The notes beneath the pieces are model-generated. The model did not search any database and was not told the DNA's origin. It saw nothing but the letters and a program-made list of their open reading frames with translations. From Lewinellaceae bacterium (lineage in GTDB: Bacteria > Bacteroidota > Bacteroidia > Chitinophagales > Saprospiraceae): a DNA stretch of 64,000 bases. The DNA lies in NCBI GenBank assembly GCA_020636405.1, contig JACJXW010000004.1, positions 3,956,001-4,020,000 on the forward strand. The letters run 5' to 3'. Positions 54,255 through 63,793 of the stretch are shown here, one piece after another; the stretch's first letter is position 1; every line of letters begins with the position of its first letter. A program made the position numbers and the translations under genes.

Positions 54255-55937
54255 ATGAGCTCCCTGTCCTCTATTAACCGGAAAGCGATCATTGAAAAAT
54301 TGAAAAGTGAAACCTATGACCTTGTTGTGATTGGTGGAGGCATAACCGGAGCTGGCATTGCCCTAGATGCCGCCGATCGGGGTATGAACGTTGCGCTACT
54401 GGAAAAAAATGATTTCGCTTCGGGAACGAGCAGCAAGTCCACAAAGCTGATCCATGGAGGGCTTCGCTATCTCAAACAATTTGAGATCGGATTGGTGCGG
54501 GAAGTAGGACGGGAACGGGCCATCGTCCACCGCCTGGCCCCCCATCTTGTACTTGCGGAAAAAATGCTCCTCCCCCTTCTGCAGGGAGGGACTTTTGGCC
54601 CCCTGGGCACCTCTGTTGGCCTGTTCGTATACGACCTGCTTGCCGGTGTAAAAGGAGAGGACAAGAGAAAAATGCTCAACAAAAAGCAAACGCTGGACAA
54701 GGAGCCTCTGCTCAAAGGGCAAAGCGATATACTCAACGGCAGTGGTTATTACGCCGAATACCGTACCGATGATGCGCGGCTAACTATTGAGAACATTAAA
54801 ACAGCCGTTAAGAATGGCGCCGTGTGCATCAATTATGCCCAGGTAGAAGGCTTAGTGTACAACGACGGCCAGGTGGCCGGCACACGCTGTAAAGACCTGG
54901 ACTCGGGTGAGTTATTCGAGATTAAAGCGACCTATGTGGTCAGTGCAGCCGGCCCCTGGGTAGATACCCTGCGAAAAAAGGACGGTTCTCTGAAAGGCAA
55001 ACGCCTGTTCTTATCAAAAGGCGTACATATCGTCGTTCCTCATGATCGCTTCCCCGTCCGCCAGTCACTGTATTTTGACGTTCCGGATGGCAGAATGATG
55101 TTCGCCATCCCCCGCCACCGGGTGACGTACATCGGCACTACGGACACCCCCTACGATGGGGACCCCGACAATATCCCTATTAACCAGGAAGACGTAGACT
55201 ATCTGTTGAACGCTGTCAATCATATGTTTCCTGGTGCAGAACTGGCTACCTCCGACGTGGAATCGAGCTGGGCGGGACTACGGCCCCTCATTTACGAAGA
55301 AGGTAAATCCGCTTCTGAAATGTCCCGGAAAGACGAGATATTCGAGTCTGCATCCGGACTGATCTCCATCGCCGGAGGAAAACTGACCGGTTACCGCAAA
55401 ATGGCGGAACGGATCACCAACCTTATCAGTCAGAAATTCGGCCGGGAACAAGGCCGAACCTTTCAGCCCGGCCGCACCGAAAAGATCCTCCTCTCCGGAG
55501 GGCCGTTTAAAGATGCCAACGAAGTCAGAGCCTACCGGCAAAACATCAATAGCCGCCTCACTCCTCTGGGGTTGAACAGCTATTATGCCGATTATCTGGT
55601 ATCCAACTACGGCAAACAAACTGGGGAGATCCTCGACAAGTTGGAGGCCTTCAAAGATGAACCGGAAACCGCACTGGCAAGAGCGGAGGCATGGTACAGT
55701 GTGTATCAGGAACTGGCGTTACGCCCTATGGATTTCTTCAACCGGCGTACCGGCAGGCTGTATTTCAACCTTCCAAGTGTAAAAGCCGTCATGGAGCCTG
55801 TCCTCCGGGATTTTCAATCGTACTTTCAGTGGAGTGACAGCAAATTGGACGCGGAAAGGGCCACTGTTTTGGAAGAGATCAAATGGGTTTCAACATTCGA
55901 TTACTCTTCACAGGAAGGGAAGGCCGTTTCTTCCTGA
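54255..55937 (+). CDS. glpD: Glycerol-3-phosphate dehydrogenase, FAD type
   Basis: Membrane-associated flavoenzyme that oxidises sn-glycerol-3-phosphate to DHAP and feeds the quinone pool. The FAD motif VVIGGGITGAGIALDAADRG is at residues 24-43, followed by SSKSTKLIHGGLRYL, RHRVTYIGTTDTPYDGDP and the C-terminal SSWAGLRPL and GGKLTGYRKMAE motifs, typical of GlpD. An earlier TTG start (54231) gives eight extra residues; the ATG at 54255 is preferred. No glpK or glpF lies nearby. Followed by GH31 alpha-glucosidase after 109 bases. Confidence 0.93.
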   Translation: MSSLSSINRKAIIEKLKSETYDLVVIGGGITGAGIALDAADRGMNVALLEKNDFASGTSSKSTKLIHGGLRYLKQFEIGLVREVGRERAIVHRLAPHLVLAEKMLLPLLQGGTFGPLGTSVGLFVYDLLAGVKGEDKRKMLNKKQTLDKEPLLKGQSDILNGSGYYAEYRTDDARLTIENIKTAVKNGAVCINYAQVEGLVYNDGQVAGTRCKDLDSGELFEIKATYVVSAAGPWVDTLRKKDGSLKGKRLFLSKGVHIVVPHDRFPVRQSLYFDVPDGRMMFAIPRHRVTYIGTTDTPYDGDPDNIPINQEDVDYLLNAVNHMFPGAELATSDVESSWAGLRPLIYEEGKSASEMSRKDEIFESASGLISIAGGKLTGYRKMAERITNLISQKFGREQGRTFQPGRTEKILLSGGPFKDANEVRAYRQNINSRLTPLGLNSYYADYLVSNYGKQTGEILDKLEAFKDEPETALARAEAWYSVYQELALRPMDFFNRRTGRLYFNLPSVKAVMEPVLRDFQSYFQWSDSKLDAERATVLEEIKWVSTFDYSSQEGKAVSS

Positions 55938-56046
55938 ACGACAGGATAATCTTTCCTTCATCTGCCTCCTTATGCGTTCCTAAGGGGAATTCCTTGAAAA
56001 AAGTATTTTAGCAACCGGAAAAGCGAGAAATTAACTGAAAACACTC

Positions 56047-58551
56047 ATGTCTGACCAACACAGCAAAGGCAATACTCCTGCCCTGGTAAAGGAGCAAGAT
56101 ACGGTTACCGGAGAACGATACCCTGATATTTATCACGAATACCGTCCCAACCAGGTGGTTCTGAGCTATCAGGAGAAAGACGATATTTTTGTTTATGAAT
56201 CGGAAAACGGACTGGCCCTCAAGGTAGAGGCTGTTTCCGAAAATATTTTCCGCTTCCGTTATGCACCGGAGGGGCATTTCGAAAAGGGGTTCTCCTATGC
56301 TATCGACCCGGCTATTGTCCAGGGTATTCCACAGGTAACGATAGGGGGAGACGAGACCCACTTTTTCATTCATACCAGAAAGGTGCATTGCCGAATAGAC
56401 AAGAAGGACCTGAAAGTCAGCCTCTATGAGGCCGAAGGACAGCGATTGATCTGCGAAGACGCCGAGCCCTACTATTGCCGGCGCACCATCCACAAGGGCA
56501 CCGACCGGGTGAAGATCGTAAAAAAGGCCCCGGAAGGCGAAGCCTATTTTGGGTTGGGTGATAAATCCTGCCCTGCCAACCTGAGAGGGCAGCAGTTGCA
56601 AAACTGGAATACCGACTCCTTCTCCTATCGCAAAGGGCAGGACCCCCTGTACCGCTCCATTCCCTTTTATTATGCGCTACGAGACGGTATTGGCTACGGA
56701 ATCTTTCTGAACAACAGCTACCGAACGCATTTCGACTTCGACAGCCGGCAGCATGGTACAACCTGTTTCTGGGCCGACGGCGGAGAAATGGACTTCTACT
56801 TCATTTACGGCCCCGAAACGATAGAGGTAGCCCGGCAGTACGCCTGGCTGACCGGCAGGCCGGAGCTGCCGCCCCTATGGGCCCTGGGTTTCCATCAATG
56901 CCGCTGGAGTTATTACCCTGAAAGCCGGGTCATGGAATTGGCCGAAGAATTCAGGAGCCGACGGATCCCCTGTGATGCTATTTACCTGGATATCGATTAC
57001 ATGGATGGCTACCGCTGCTTCACCTGGAACAAGGATTATTTTCCGGATCCAGCAAGGATGATCAAAAAGCTTCTCGATAAAGGATTTCAAACGGTGGCCA
57101 TGATCGATCCGGGTATCCGGGTGGACGCCCAATACCCCGTCTACCAAGAAGGCATCCAACGCAACGCCTTCGTCTACCGGTCTACTGGTGAGCTTATGAG
57201 AGGCCCCGTATGGCCCCCGGATTGTGTCTTTCCCGATTATACCCGCCCGGATGTTCGCGAATGGTGGGGAGGCTTGTACGAAGGACTTTACCTGCAAGAC
57301 GGCGTCAGTGGTTTCTGGAACGATATGAACGAACCCGCTGTCTTTAAAGTAGACAATGCGACCTGCCCCGACAATGTGCTGCACCACTACGATGGCAATC
57401 CTTGCGACCACCGCAAAGCGCACAACATCTACGGGCAGCAAATGTCCAGGGCGACCTACGAGGGGTTAAAGCGGTTGAAGCCGAACAAGCGCCCATTCGT
57501 CCTCACACGGGCTACCTTTAGTGGCGGGCAGCGCTTCGCCTCAGTCTGGACCGGAGACAATGCCGCCACCTGGGAACACCTTCGGCTGGCCAACCTCCAG
57601 TGCCAGCGCCTTAGCGCCTCAGGATTTTCGTTCGTTGGCACCGATATTGGCGGGTTCAACCGGCAGCCCGATGGAGAGTTGTTCATCCGTTGGCTCCAGT
57701 TGGCCGTTTTCCATCCGCTGTATCGGGTTCATTCCATGGGGAATAACCTAGACGGCGCAGCCGAGGCCGAAGCCGAACTCGTTCAGGCCGCAGAGCAGGA
57801 AAACCGCATGGATCAGGAGCCCTGGTCCTTTGGAGAAGAAAATACGGAGCTGGCCAGGCAGGCCATTGAATTCCGCTACCAGTTGCTGCCCTATATCTAC
57901 ACTGCTTTTCATCAAAACGTACGCAGCGGAGAGCCCGTCATCCGCAGCCTGTTCTTGCACAGCCAGAAAGACCCAATCGCTCTGGAACGAGAGGAAGAAT
58001 TCCTATTCGGAGACAACCTCCTGGTAGCGCCCGTAATGGAACCCGGCATTGAATCCATTCAGGTATATCTGCCGGCGGGCCGATGGTACAGCTATTGGGA
58101 GGGCGTCCAGTATGAAGGGAGACAATTGACAACCTTTAAAACCAGTCGCGCCCGGATACCCGTCCTGGCCAGGGCAGGCTCTGTTATTCCCAATTATCCG
58201 GTGCAGCAATACATTGGCGAAAAGCGGTTTGAGTCCATTGCTCTGCGGATTTACCACGGGAAGGGCACCAGTGAGCTATACGAAGATACCGGGGAAGGAT
58301 ATGGCTACCAGGAAGGGCAATACAAACTCCGCACCTTTACAACCACTGCGGATAATAATACCTTCTCCATCAGGCAAGAGCAGAAAGGGAAATACAAAAC
58401 TTCCTACGACACCTTTCAAATAAAGATTATGGGTTTGCCCTTTCAGGCCGCCAGTTGCCAGGCCGACGGCCAAGAAATGAAATTTCAACAGGATGGCGCC
58501 GAGATCCAGGCCGAGATCCCGGAAAGTTTCGGAACGGTGATTTTCAAATGA
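56047..58551 (+). CDS. GH31 alpha-glucosidase (cytoplasmic)
   Basis: Retaining glycoside hydrolase of 834 residues with no signal peptide, so cytoplasmic. The nucleophile Asp426 lies in GFWNDMNEP and the acid/base Asp504 in WTGDNAATWEH; both are intact. The N-terminal beta-sandwich and the C-terminal beta domains (from about residue 700) are of normal size. It probably hydrolyses maltose or malto-oligosaccharides after import. A TATTTTAG box (56004-56011) lies upstream, one base off the -7 consensus. Its 3' end lies 1 base from a convergent lipoprotein gene. Confidence 0.93.
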   Translation: MSDQHSKGNTPALVKEQDTVTGERYPDIYHEYRPNQVVLSYQEKDDIFVYESENGLALKVEAVSENIFRFRYAPEGHFEKGFSYAIDPAIVQGIPQVTIGGDETHFFIHTRKVHCRIDKKDLKVSLYEAEGQRLICEDAEPYYCRRTIHKGTDRVKIVKKAPEGEAYFGLGDKSCPANLRGQQLQNWNTDSFSYRKGQDPLYRSIPFYYALRDGIGYGIFLNNSYRTHFDFDSRQHGTTCFWADGGEMDFYFIYGPETIEVARQYAWLTGRPELPPLWALGFHQCRWSYYPESRVMELAEEFRSRRIPCDAIYLDIDYMDGYRCFTWNKDYFPDPARMIKKLLDKGFQTVAMIDPGIRVDAQYPVYQEGIQRNAFVYRSTGELMRGPVWPPDCVFPDYTRPDVREWWGGLYEGLYLQDGVSGFWNDMNEPAVFKVDNATCPDNVLHHYDGNPCDHRKAHNIYGQQMSRATYEGLKRLKPNKRPFVLTRATFSGGQRFASVWTGDNAATWEHLRLANLQCQRLSASGFSFVGTDIGGFNRQPDGELFIRWLQLAVFHPLYRVHSMGNNLDGAAEAEAELVQAAEQENRMDQEPWSFGEENTELARQAIEFRYQLLPYIYTAFHQNVRSGEPVIRSLFLHSQKDPIALEREEEFLFGDNLLVAPVMEPGIESIQVYLPAGRWYSYWEGVQYEGRQLTTFKTSRARIPVLARAGSVIPNYPVQQYIGEKRFESIALRIYHGKGTSELYEDTGEGYGYQEGQYKLRTFTTTADNNTFSIRQEQKGKYKTSYDTFQIKIMGLPFQAASCQADGQEMKFQQDGAEIQAEIPESFGTVIFK

Positions 58552-58552
58552 G

Positions 58553-59125
58553 TCAATCTACTTTGGGTTGCCACTGGATATCCTGGGCCAATTGATCCAG
58601 CAAGCGTTCAAATTCAATGAGTTCAACTGGAGCGAGGTGATTATTGGTGATCGTTTTCTCCTGCCTGCCATCATTGAGGTATGTTATGGTTTGTGGCAGG
58701 TCGGCAATAGGCTTACCCTTTTCCGGATAAAAATCGCTCAAGTTGAAAAAATCGATGGTACGGGCTTTTTCCAGTATCTGCTGGATAACACTGTCCGCTA
58801 CTGCCCCCAGGTAAATGCCTTGAAGAGGAACGTTGTGTTCTCCGAGGTACAGGGCCTGCCCATTGGAATAGAACTGTACTTCATACACCGGGCAATGGCC
58901 ATAGCAGGGGGAGCGCTTCAGGCTGGCAAAGAGGCGAGGTTCTGTCTTGGGAAGCAGCAGGGAGTCTTCCTTGGCGAGTACGTCTGTTGTTACCGGTGTG
59001 GTATGCTTTTCAACCGGTTCAGCTGCATCTGCCGGGATACCCTCTCCTGTCGGAGCGGCCTTGCGCCCGCATCCGGATAGAAGCGTGAAGACGAGCAGTA
59101 CCAGAACCATAAAAACGCCTCTCAT
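58553..59125 (-). CDS. DUF6438-domain lipoprotein
   Basis: The leader MRGVFMVLVLLVFTLLSGC carries lipobox Cys19. After a short low-complexity stretch the domain shows the DUF6438 layout: LKRSPCYGHCPVYEVQFYSNGQALYLGE, then a helix with QQILEKARTIDFFNL and a final helix ELIEFERLLDQLAQDI. It is an envelope lipoprotein of unknown function; the two conserved Cys of CYGHC may form a disulfide. The gene is convergent with GH31 and 105 bases lie between its start and the yidC stop. Confidence 0.78.
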   Translation of the reverse strand: MRGVFMVLVLLVFTLLSGCGRKAAPTGEGIPADAAEPVEKHTTPVTTDVLAKEDSLLLPKTEPRLFASLKRSPCYGHCPVYEVQFYSNGQALYLGEHNVPLQGIYLGAVADSVIQQILEKARTIDFFNLSDFYPEKGKPIADLPQTITYLNDGRQEKTITNNHLAPVELIEFERLLDQLAQDIQWQPKVD

Positions 59126-59181
59126 TCAAAGACATTTGAATTTAAAAAACGAGCCGAGGGAAAATTGGGAAGGCTGCTTCA

Positions 59182-59228
59182 AAAAACCATACATTCGGGC
59201 AGGAAACCTGCGGATACCTGCCCGAATG
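59182..59228 (-). terminator. Terminator after yidC
   Basis: CATTCGGGCAGG pairs with CCTGCCCGAATG (12 base pairs, 13-base loop). On the minus strand it begins three bases past the yidC stop and is followed by a T-run (TTTTTT). Confidence 0.82.
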
Positions 59229-59230
59229 GG

Positions 59231-61129
59231 TCATCTTCTGGGTTTTTTCCGTTGTTGGGATTCCTTTTGTTCCTGAACGCGCTGTTGTTCTTTCAAGGCT
59301 GCCTCCAGGCGTTGTTGGAACCCGCCTTTCTTTTTAGGTTTTTTCCTGTAGTCTTCCAGTTCCTTCTCTATCTTCTCGTTATCGATGATGTAATTCTTCG
59401 TAACAATGGTCTGGGTAATGTTGAAGAGGTTGCTGAAGAGCAGATAACAGGTCAGTCCTGATGCAAAGGTATTGAAGAAACCCAGGAACATGACCGGCAT
59501 GATGTACTGCATGTATTTCATCGCCGGGTTAGCCGACATGTCCATATGCCGGGTATTGTAATAGGTATAGATCAGGGTCGTGATCGCCCAAAGCAAGGTA
59601 AACAAGCTGATATGGGCGCCCATATTAAAAGGCAGTTCAAAGGGTAGGGTCAAAAAGACATCGTAGGAAGACAAGTCGTCCGCCCAAAGAAAACCGGCCT
59701 GTCGAAACTCGATGGAAGCGGGGAAAAAACGATACAACGCAAACCAGATCGGCATTTGAAGGACCATTGGCATACAGCCGCCCAGAGGGTTCACGCCGAA
59801 CTCGCGGTACAGCTTCATCGTTTCCATCTGTTGTTGCTGGGGGTCATCCTTGAACTTCTCCTTCATACCTTCCAGGCGAGGCTTCAAAGCCCCCATCTTG
59901 GATTGGGAATACAGCATCCTGTACGTCAAAGGATACAGCAGCAATTTGACAATGAGGGTCAGGAAGAGAATGACAATGCCTTTGCTGCCAATAAAGGTGG
60001 AAAGGAAATTAAAAAGGGGCCGGATAACCCATCGGTTGATGGTGCCGAAAATACTCCATCCGAAAGGAATAACATCCTGCATGCTGTTACCCAAAGCAGA
60101 AAGCCGTTCAAATTCGTTGGGCCCGACATAAAAGTCCATAGCAAAAGATTCACTCTGGCCATGGCTATACGGCAAGCTGATCTCTGATACCAGCAGTTTC
60201 AGGTCTTCGGCATCTTCCGGCAACATCCGGGTTTCCAGCACTGCTGCGTTAAAGGCATCATCGGCGATGAGTGAGCTGTTGAAGAACTGATTGGCATTCG
60301 AGACCCATTTCACCCTTGCGTTCTTCAACTCCTCGGTATCATCAGAAGTACAAGAGCAATAATCCGGGTCTTCATCAGCCGTTTTGAAGTATACGGTGGA
60401 GTACCGGCGTTCGTAGAGGGTATTCTTTTCCAGTTTGGTAAGGTAGTTCACCCAATTCAGTTTCACCGCGTCGGCATTCTGGCTGATCAGGCTATTCAGA
60501 TTTTCGAACCGGATGTCGTAATCTATCTTGTAGGTGCCATCGGCAATGCGGTATTCCTGTTCAAAAAAACCGCCATTATCGGCAGGGGCGCGGAAGGTGA
60601 CCGAGCTTTTGTCCGCCTTAACCACTTCAAAAAAGAGGTTGCCGCTGTTTACCCCGCCGGTGGGCAGGTTGGCGACCGGAAAGAAATATTCGAACTTGTT
60701 CTTTTCATCTTCCAGCAGAGAAAGCGGAACTTTAACATCCTTGCCATCCTCCCCTGTTTCCACTTTGAAGTATTTCTTCAGGAGTACTTCTTTGATCCGT
60801 CCCCCTTTGTTGGTAAAGGTGACTTTGAAAAGCTCATTTTCCAGCACTACTTCTTCCAATTCCCCGGAAGCAGCTCCGGAAAAAGGGCCATAGGCAGCCT
60901 GCCGGCGCAAAAGCGCCAGCGAATCATCTTCTACCTCAACCGCCGCCGCTTTAGCAACGGTGTCCTTTTCAATTTTCTCCTGGACATCCTGCTGATTCTG
61001 GACGGTTTCGATTGAATCCTGAAGGCGTTGTTGTTCCTGAATTTGCTCTTCGGTAGGCTGCATCATCTGCTGCCAGACGAGTAGCAAAATAAAAATGAGC
61101 GTTAAGCCAATTATTGTATTCCTATCCAT
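59231..61129 (-). CDS. yidC: Membrane protein insertase YidC
   Basis: Inserts and folds inner-membrane proteins, with or without Sec. The first membrane helix (TIIGLTLIFILLLVW) starts a few residues in, then a charged linker, a large periplasmic beta domain (about 80-340), and five helices from about 365, with GGCMPMVLQMPIWFALYRFFP as the conserved core. A basic C-terminal tail (KKPKKKGGFQQRLEAALKEQQRVQEQKESQQRKKPRR region) can bind ribosomes. I prefer ATG 61129 over the in-frame ATG 61183, since the latter adds non-conserved residues. Followed by a terminator. Confidence 0.95.
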   Translation of the reverse strand: MDRNTIIGLTLIFILLLVWQQMMQPTEEQIQEQQRLQDSIETVQNQQDVQEKIEKDTVAKAAAVEVEDDSLALLRRQAAYGPFSGAASGELEEVVLENELFKVTFTNKGGRIKEVLLKKYFKVETGEDGKDVKVPLSLLEDEKNKFEYFFPVANLPTGGVNSGNLFFEVVKADKSSVTFRAPADNGGFFEQEYRIADGTYKIDYDIRFENLNSLISQNADAVKLNWVNYLTKLEKNTLYERRYSTVYFKTADEDPDYCSCTSDDTEELKNARVKWVSNANQFFNSSLIADDAFNAAVLETRMLPEDAEDLKLLVSEISLPYSHGQSESFAMDFYVGPNEFERLSALGNSMQDVIPFGWSIFGTINRWVIRPLFNFLSTFIGSKGIVILFLTLIVKLLLYPLTYRMLYSQSKMGALKPRLEGMKEKFKDDPQQQQMETMKLYREFGVNPLGGCMPMVLQMPIWFALYRFFPASIEFRQAGFLWADDLSSYDVFLTLPFELPFNMGAHISLFTLLWAITTLIYTYYNTRHMDMSANPAMKYMQYIMPVMFLGFFNTFASGLTCYLLFSNLFNITQTIVTKNYIIDNEKIEKELEDYRKKPKKKGGFQQRLEAALKEQQRVQEQKESQQRKKPRR

Positions 61130-61278
61130 CAATTCTGCTTTAGGACAAAGGAAACAGGCTGCACATGACAGCCGAGGGGACAAGAGCCCCTTTTGTTTTC
61201 CGACCCTATTTTTTTGAATGTCAACACTTTATAGCAATGCAAACTGGAGCACAGCGCTCCTTTTTGCGCAAAGCACCG

Positions 61279-61286
61279 CAAAGGTA
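61279..61286 (-). promoter_or_regulatory. -7 box for yidC
   Basis: The minus strand reads TACCTTTG, matching TAnnTTTG, 150 bases before the chosen start. A TTTG exists but the spacing is 26. Confidence 0.35.
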
Positions 61287-61343
61287 CAATTTTGTAGGTT
61301 GATACCGTAACCCAAATAGATGATAATTATCCTGGCTTCGACG

Positions 61344-61377
61344 AAGGCTGCTGTCCTCCTTACTGAGCAGCAGCCTT
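61344..61377 (-). terminator. Hairpin overlapping the aminotransferase stop codon
   Basis: AAGGCTGCTG pairs with CAGCAGCCTT (10 base pairs). One arm is inside the last codons of the aminotransferase gene. It lacks a T-run, so it may be a weak terminator or a stem that affects mRNA stability. Confidence 0.35.
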
Positions 61378-62595
61378 TACCGAAGATATCCTCTCTTCAC
61401 TCCGGCGCCCGGGATATGCCTGCAAGCCCGCATCCAGGCAGTCCATAGCTGCCTCCAGAGCATCAGTGTTAAGCACATATGCGATCCGGACCTCATCAAC
61501 TCCCAGCCCGGGAGTGGCATAGAACCCCTCTCCCGGAGAGAGCATTACGGTCGCTCCGTTGAGGTCAAAATCTTCCAGCATCCATAAACAGAAACGTTCG
61601 GCGCTATCGATCGGGAATTTGGCAAAGCAGTAAAAGGCTCCTCCCGGCCGGTAACTCACCACGCCCCGCATATTACTAAGCCGCCGGAAAACCACATCGC
61701 GGCGACGGGCATACTCCGCCTTGACCTCCTGCATATAGGTTTCTTCCACATCGAGGGTGGCTTCCGCCAGTATCTGTCCCAGCCCCGGAGGGCTGAGGCG
61801 TAATTTGGCATAACGGGTGACCGCCGCCAGCACGGCCTTATTGCGGGTGACGATAGCTCCTACCCTGGCGCCGCAGGCGCTGTAACGCTTGGAAATAGAG
61901 TCCAGGACAATAACGTGCTCCTCAACTCCCCGGAGGTTCAGCGCAGAGAAAAACTCCTTGCCGTCGTAACAGAATTCCCGGTAGACCTCATCTACAAACA
62001 GGAAGAGGCTGTATTTCCGGCACAATTCGGCCAGGCTTTCCAAGGACTCCCGGGAGTAGAAACAGCCTGTCGGGTTATTGGGGTTGGTAATGAAAATACC
62101 TTTGGTATCGGTAGTGATCGCCTGCTCAAATGCTGCGGTATCCGGCAACTTGAAGCCATCGTCTATTGAGCAGGTCACCGGCCGTATGCGGACATCAGCA
62201 ATTTGGGCGAACCCATTGTAATTGGCATAGAAAGGTTCTGGCACGATCACCTCATCCTGTTGGTCGAGGCAGGCCAGAAAGGCAAACTGAATGGCCTCAG
62301 AAGCTCCGGTCGTAACGATGACCTCCTCGGCGTTCACCTCGATATGGAATTTCCTGTAATAATGCGTCAGCTTTTTCCGGTAGGAGGCCAGGCCTTCCGC
62401 CGGGCTGTATTCCAGGACTTTCATATTGGTAGCCCGCACCTGTTGCAGGGCATAGGCCGGGGTCTCAATATCCGGCTGGCCGATATTCAAATGGTAAACG
62501 TGTTTACCCGATTGTTTGGCTTTATCTGCAAAAGGAATGAGTTTCCGAAATGGCGACATGGGCACGTTTTCACCCCGCTTGGAAATCGAAGGCAT
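61360..62595 (-). CDS. PLP-dependent aminotransferase (class I/II)
   Basis: Fold type I aminotransferase of 411 residues with the PLP lysine Lys236 in SISKRYSACGARVGA, NPNNPTG at 171-177, and the arginine-binding FRxxFA-like region at the C-terminus. It belongs with aspartate or aromatic aminotransferases that start with the SKR loop (AspC/AAT subfamily); the amino acid is not determinable. The promoter lies directly upstream. It ends just before yidC's promoter region. Confidence 0.92.
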   Translation of the reverse strand: MPSISKRGENVPMSPFRKLIPFADKAKQSGKHVYHLNIGQPDIETPAYALQQVRATNMKVLEYSPAEGLASYRKKLTHYYRKFHIEVNAEEVIVTTGASEAIQFAFLACLDQQDEVIVPEPFYANYNGFAQIADVRIRPVTCSIDDGFKLPDTAAFEQAITTDTKGIFITNPNNPTGCFYSRESLESLAELCRKYSLFLFVDEVYREFCYDGKEFFSALNLRGVEEHVIVLDSISKRYSACGARVGAIVTRNKAVLAAVTRYAKLRLSPPGLGQILAEATLDVEETYMQEVKAEYARRRDVVFRRLSNMRGVVSYRPGGAFYCFAKFPIDSAERFCLWMLEDFDLNGATVMLSPGEGFYATPGLGVDEVRIAYVLNTDALEAAMDCLDAGLQAYPGRRSEERISSVKAAAQ

Positions 62596-62630
62596 CGCTT
62601 GTCAGTTTTTTGTTCGAAAAAAATTAGCGG

Positions 62631-62661
62631 CAAAGATAGGCTAATTTATTCCTGCTGTAAA
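62631..62661 (-). promoter_or_regulatory. Promoter for the aminotransferase
   Basis: Minus strand reads TTTA (62658-62661), 19 bases, TATCTTTG (62631-62638): an exact -7 and a one-off -33. It lies about 36 bases before the ATG. Confidence 0.6.
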
Positions 62662-62697
62662 GCTTTGCCCATTTAAGATTTTCCGGTTTTCCGGGAT

Positions 62698-63510
62698 CTA
62701 ATCTTCTCCGTTCAGCAGAAAATCCAGGGAGGAGAAGGCGCCTTCAGGCGCCTTCTCCAACACTGCTATATTCGATAATTCTCGCTTTCCACGGTTACCA
62801 CTGAGCAGGATACTTCCGTATTGCCGATAATCATCCCAGGGACTCAGGAAAGCCGGTTCCTCGTCCTCGGCCTTGGAGAAATAGCCCCATTGGCGAACCA
62901 AATAACTACTGGTATCGACATAAACGTGGTATTTATTCTCCGGGGTATCTCCAACTTCCTGGAAAGTAAGCTGTAGCACGTAGGCGGGATCCCCTGCCTG
63001 TGTAGTGTCCTGTCCGAGGTATTTCAAAGTGAGCCCGGAATCCTTCAGTTTAAAGGGCATCACCAGCCAGTAAGAATCGTTGATCCAGATGCTGTTGGCG
63101 CGCTGAAGGCGGGACTGAAGGGTGTCCGGGTTCTCAATATTCTTGCCGCCTTCCCGGGCCATCCCGGAGAGGCTCCGAGTATTGACGATATAAACGGCAC
63201 TGTCGGCCGGGATCTCGATGCGGACATCACCAGTATACTTGTCCCAAAGCAAGGTCCTGCGCCCGAAGAAGTCCCACTGCAGGAAGTGGGTATTATTCCA
63301 GGCCTTGCGCCCCCCCATGGCCAGCATCACCGAATCAGCGATGGCGATTGCCCGTTCATCCGAACCAGCCGCATTGAATCCTTGTGCGGCAGGATTAGGG
63401 TTTGTAGTTGCTGCCTCCTCTCCGGTTTGGGAAGCGTTTTCAGTGGAAGAAGGCTGGCACGCCCACAGGGCGAATCCAATTAGGGTAAGTAAGGTAACGA
63501 GCCTTTTCAT
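62698..63510 (-). CDS. DUF6503-like lipoprotein
   Basis: The lipobox Cys18 follows MKRLVTLLTLIGFALWA. A Thr/Ala/Asn-rich linker leads to a beta-rich domain that opens with AIADSVMLAMGGRKAWNNTHFLQWDFFGRRTLLWDKYTGDVRIE, similar to DUF6503/LolA-like lipid-carrier shapes. No enzyme motif is evident. It probably sits on the outer membrane facing the periplasm. A 12-base GGAGAAGGCGCC hairpin falls in its last codons. Confidence 0.7.
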   Translation of the reverse strand: MKRLVTLLTLIGFALWACQPSSTENASQTGEEAATTNPNPAAQGFNAAGSDERAIAIADSVMLAMGGRKAWNNTHFLQWDFFGRRTLLWDKYTGDVRIEIPADSAVYIVNTRSLSGMAREGGKNIENPDTLQSRLQRANSIWINDSYWLVMPFKLKDSGLTLKYLGQDTTQAGDPAYVLQLTFQEVGDTPENKYHVYVDTSSYLVRQWGYFSKAEDEEPAFLSPWDDYRQYGSILLSGNRGKRELSNIAVLEKAPEGAFSSLDFLLNGED

Positions 63511-63637
63511 GTTCTTCAGTTTTGTCTATTCAAAACACGGGCGCAGCACTTCTGTTTAGCCAGGACGGGCACGAAATCAGAATTGGTGTTCGCCTGCCGC
63601 TTATTCCGTTCTTGCCCGAGCGCGGGGACAAAGGAAG

Positions 63638-63670
63638 AGAGCCGCTTTTCCACAAGGGAAAAGCGGCTCT
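63638..63670 (-). terminator. Terminator after the helix-hairpin-helix gene
   Basis: AGAGCCGCTTTTCC pairs with GGAAAAGCGGCTCT (14 base pairs, 5-base loop). On the minus strand it lies 123 bases past the HhH stop and 130 bases before the lipoprotein start. Confidence 0.62.
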
Positions 63671-63793
63671 ATGATTGACGAGGGTTTGTTTAATGTGGGG
63701 GCGGCCGCACTGTCCATGCCAGAAACCAGCCTGATTCTGTACAGCTTTTAGCGAATGAGGATCGCCCGGCCTGGCCCTTCTGTCAGCCCTTGT

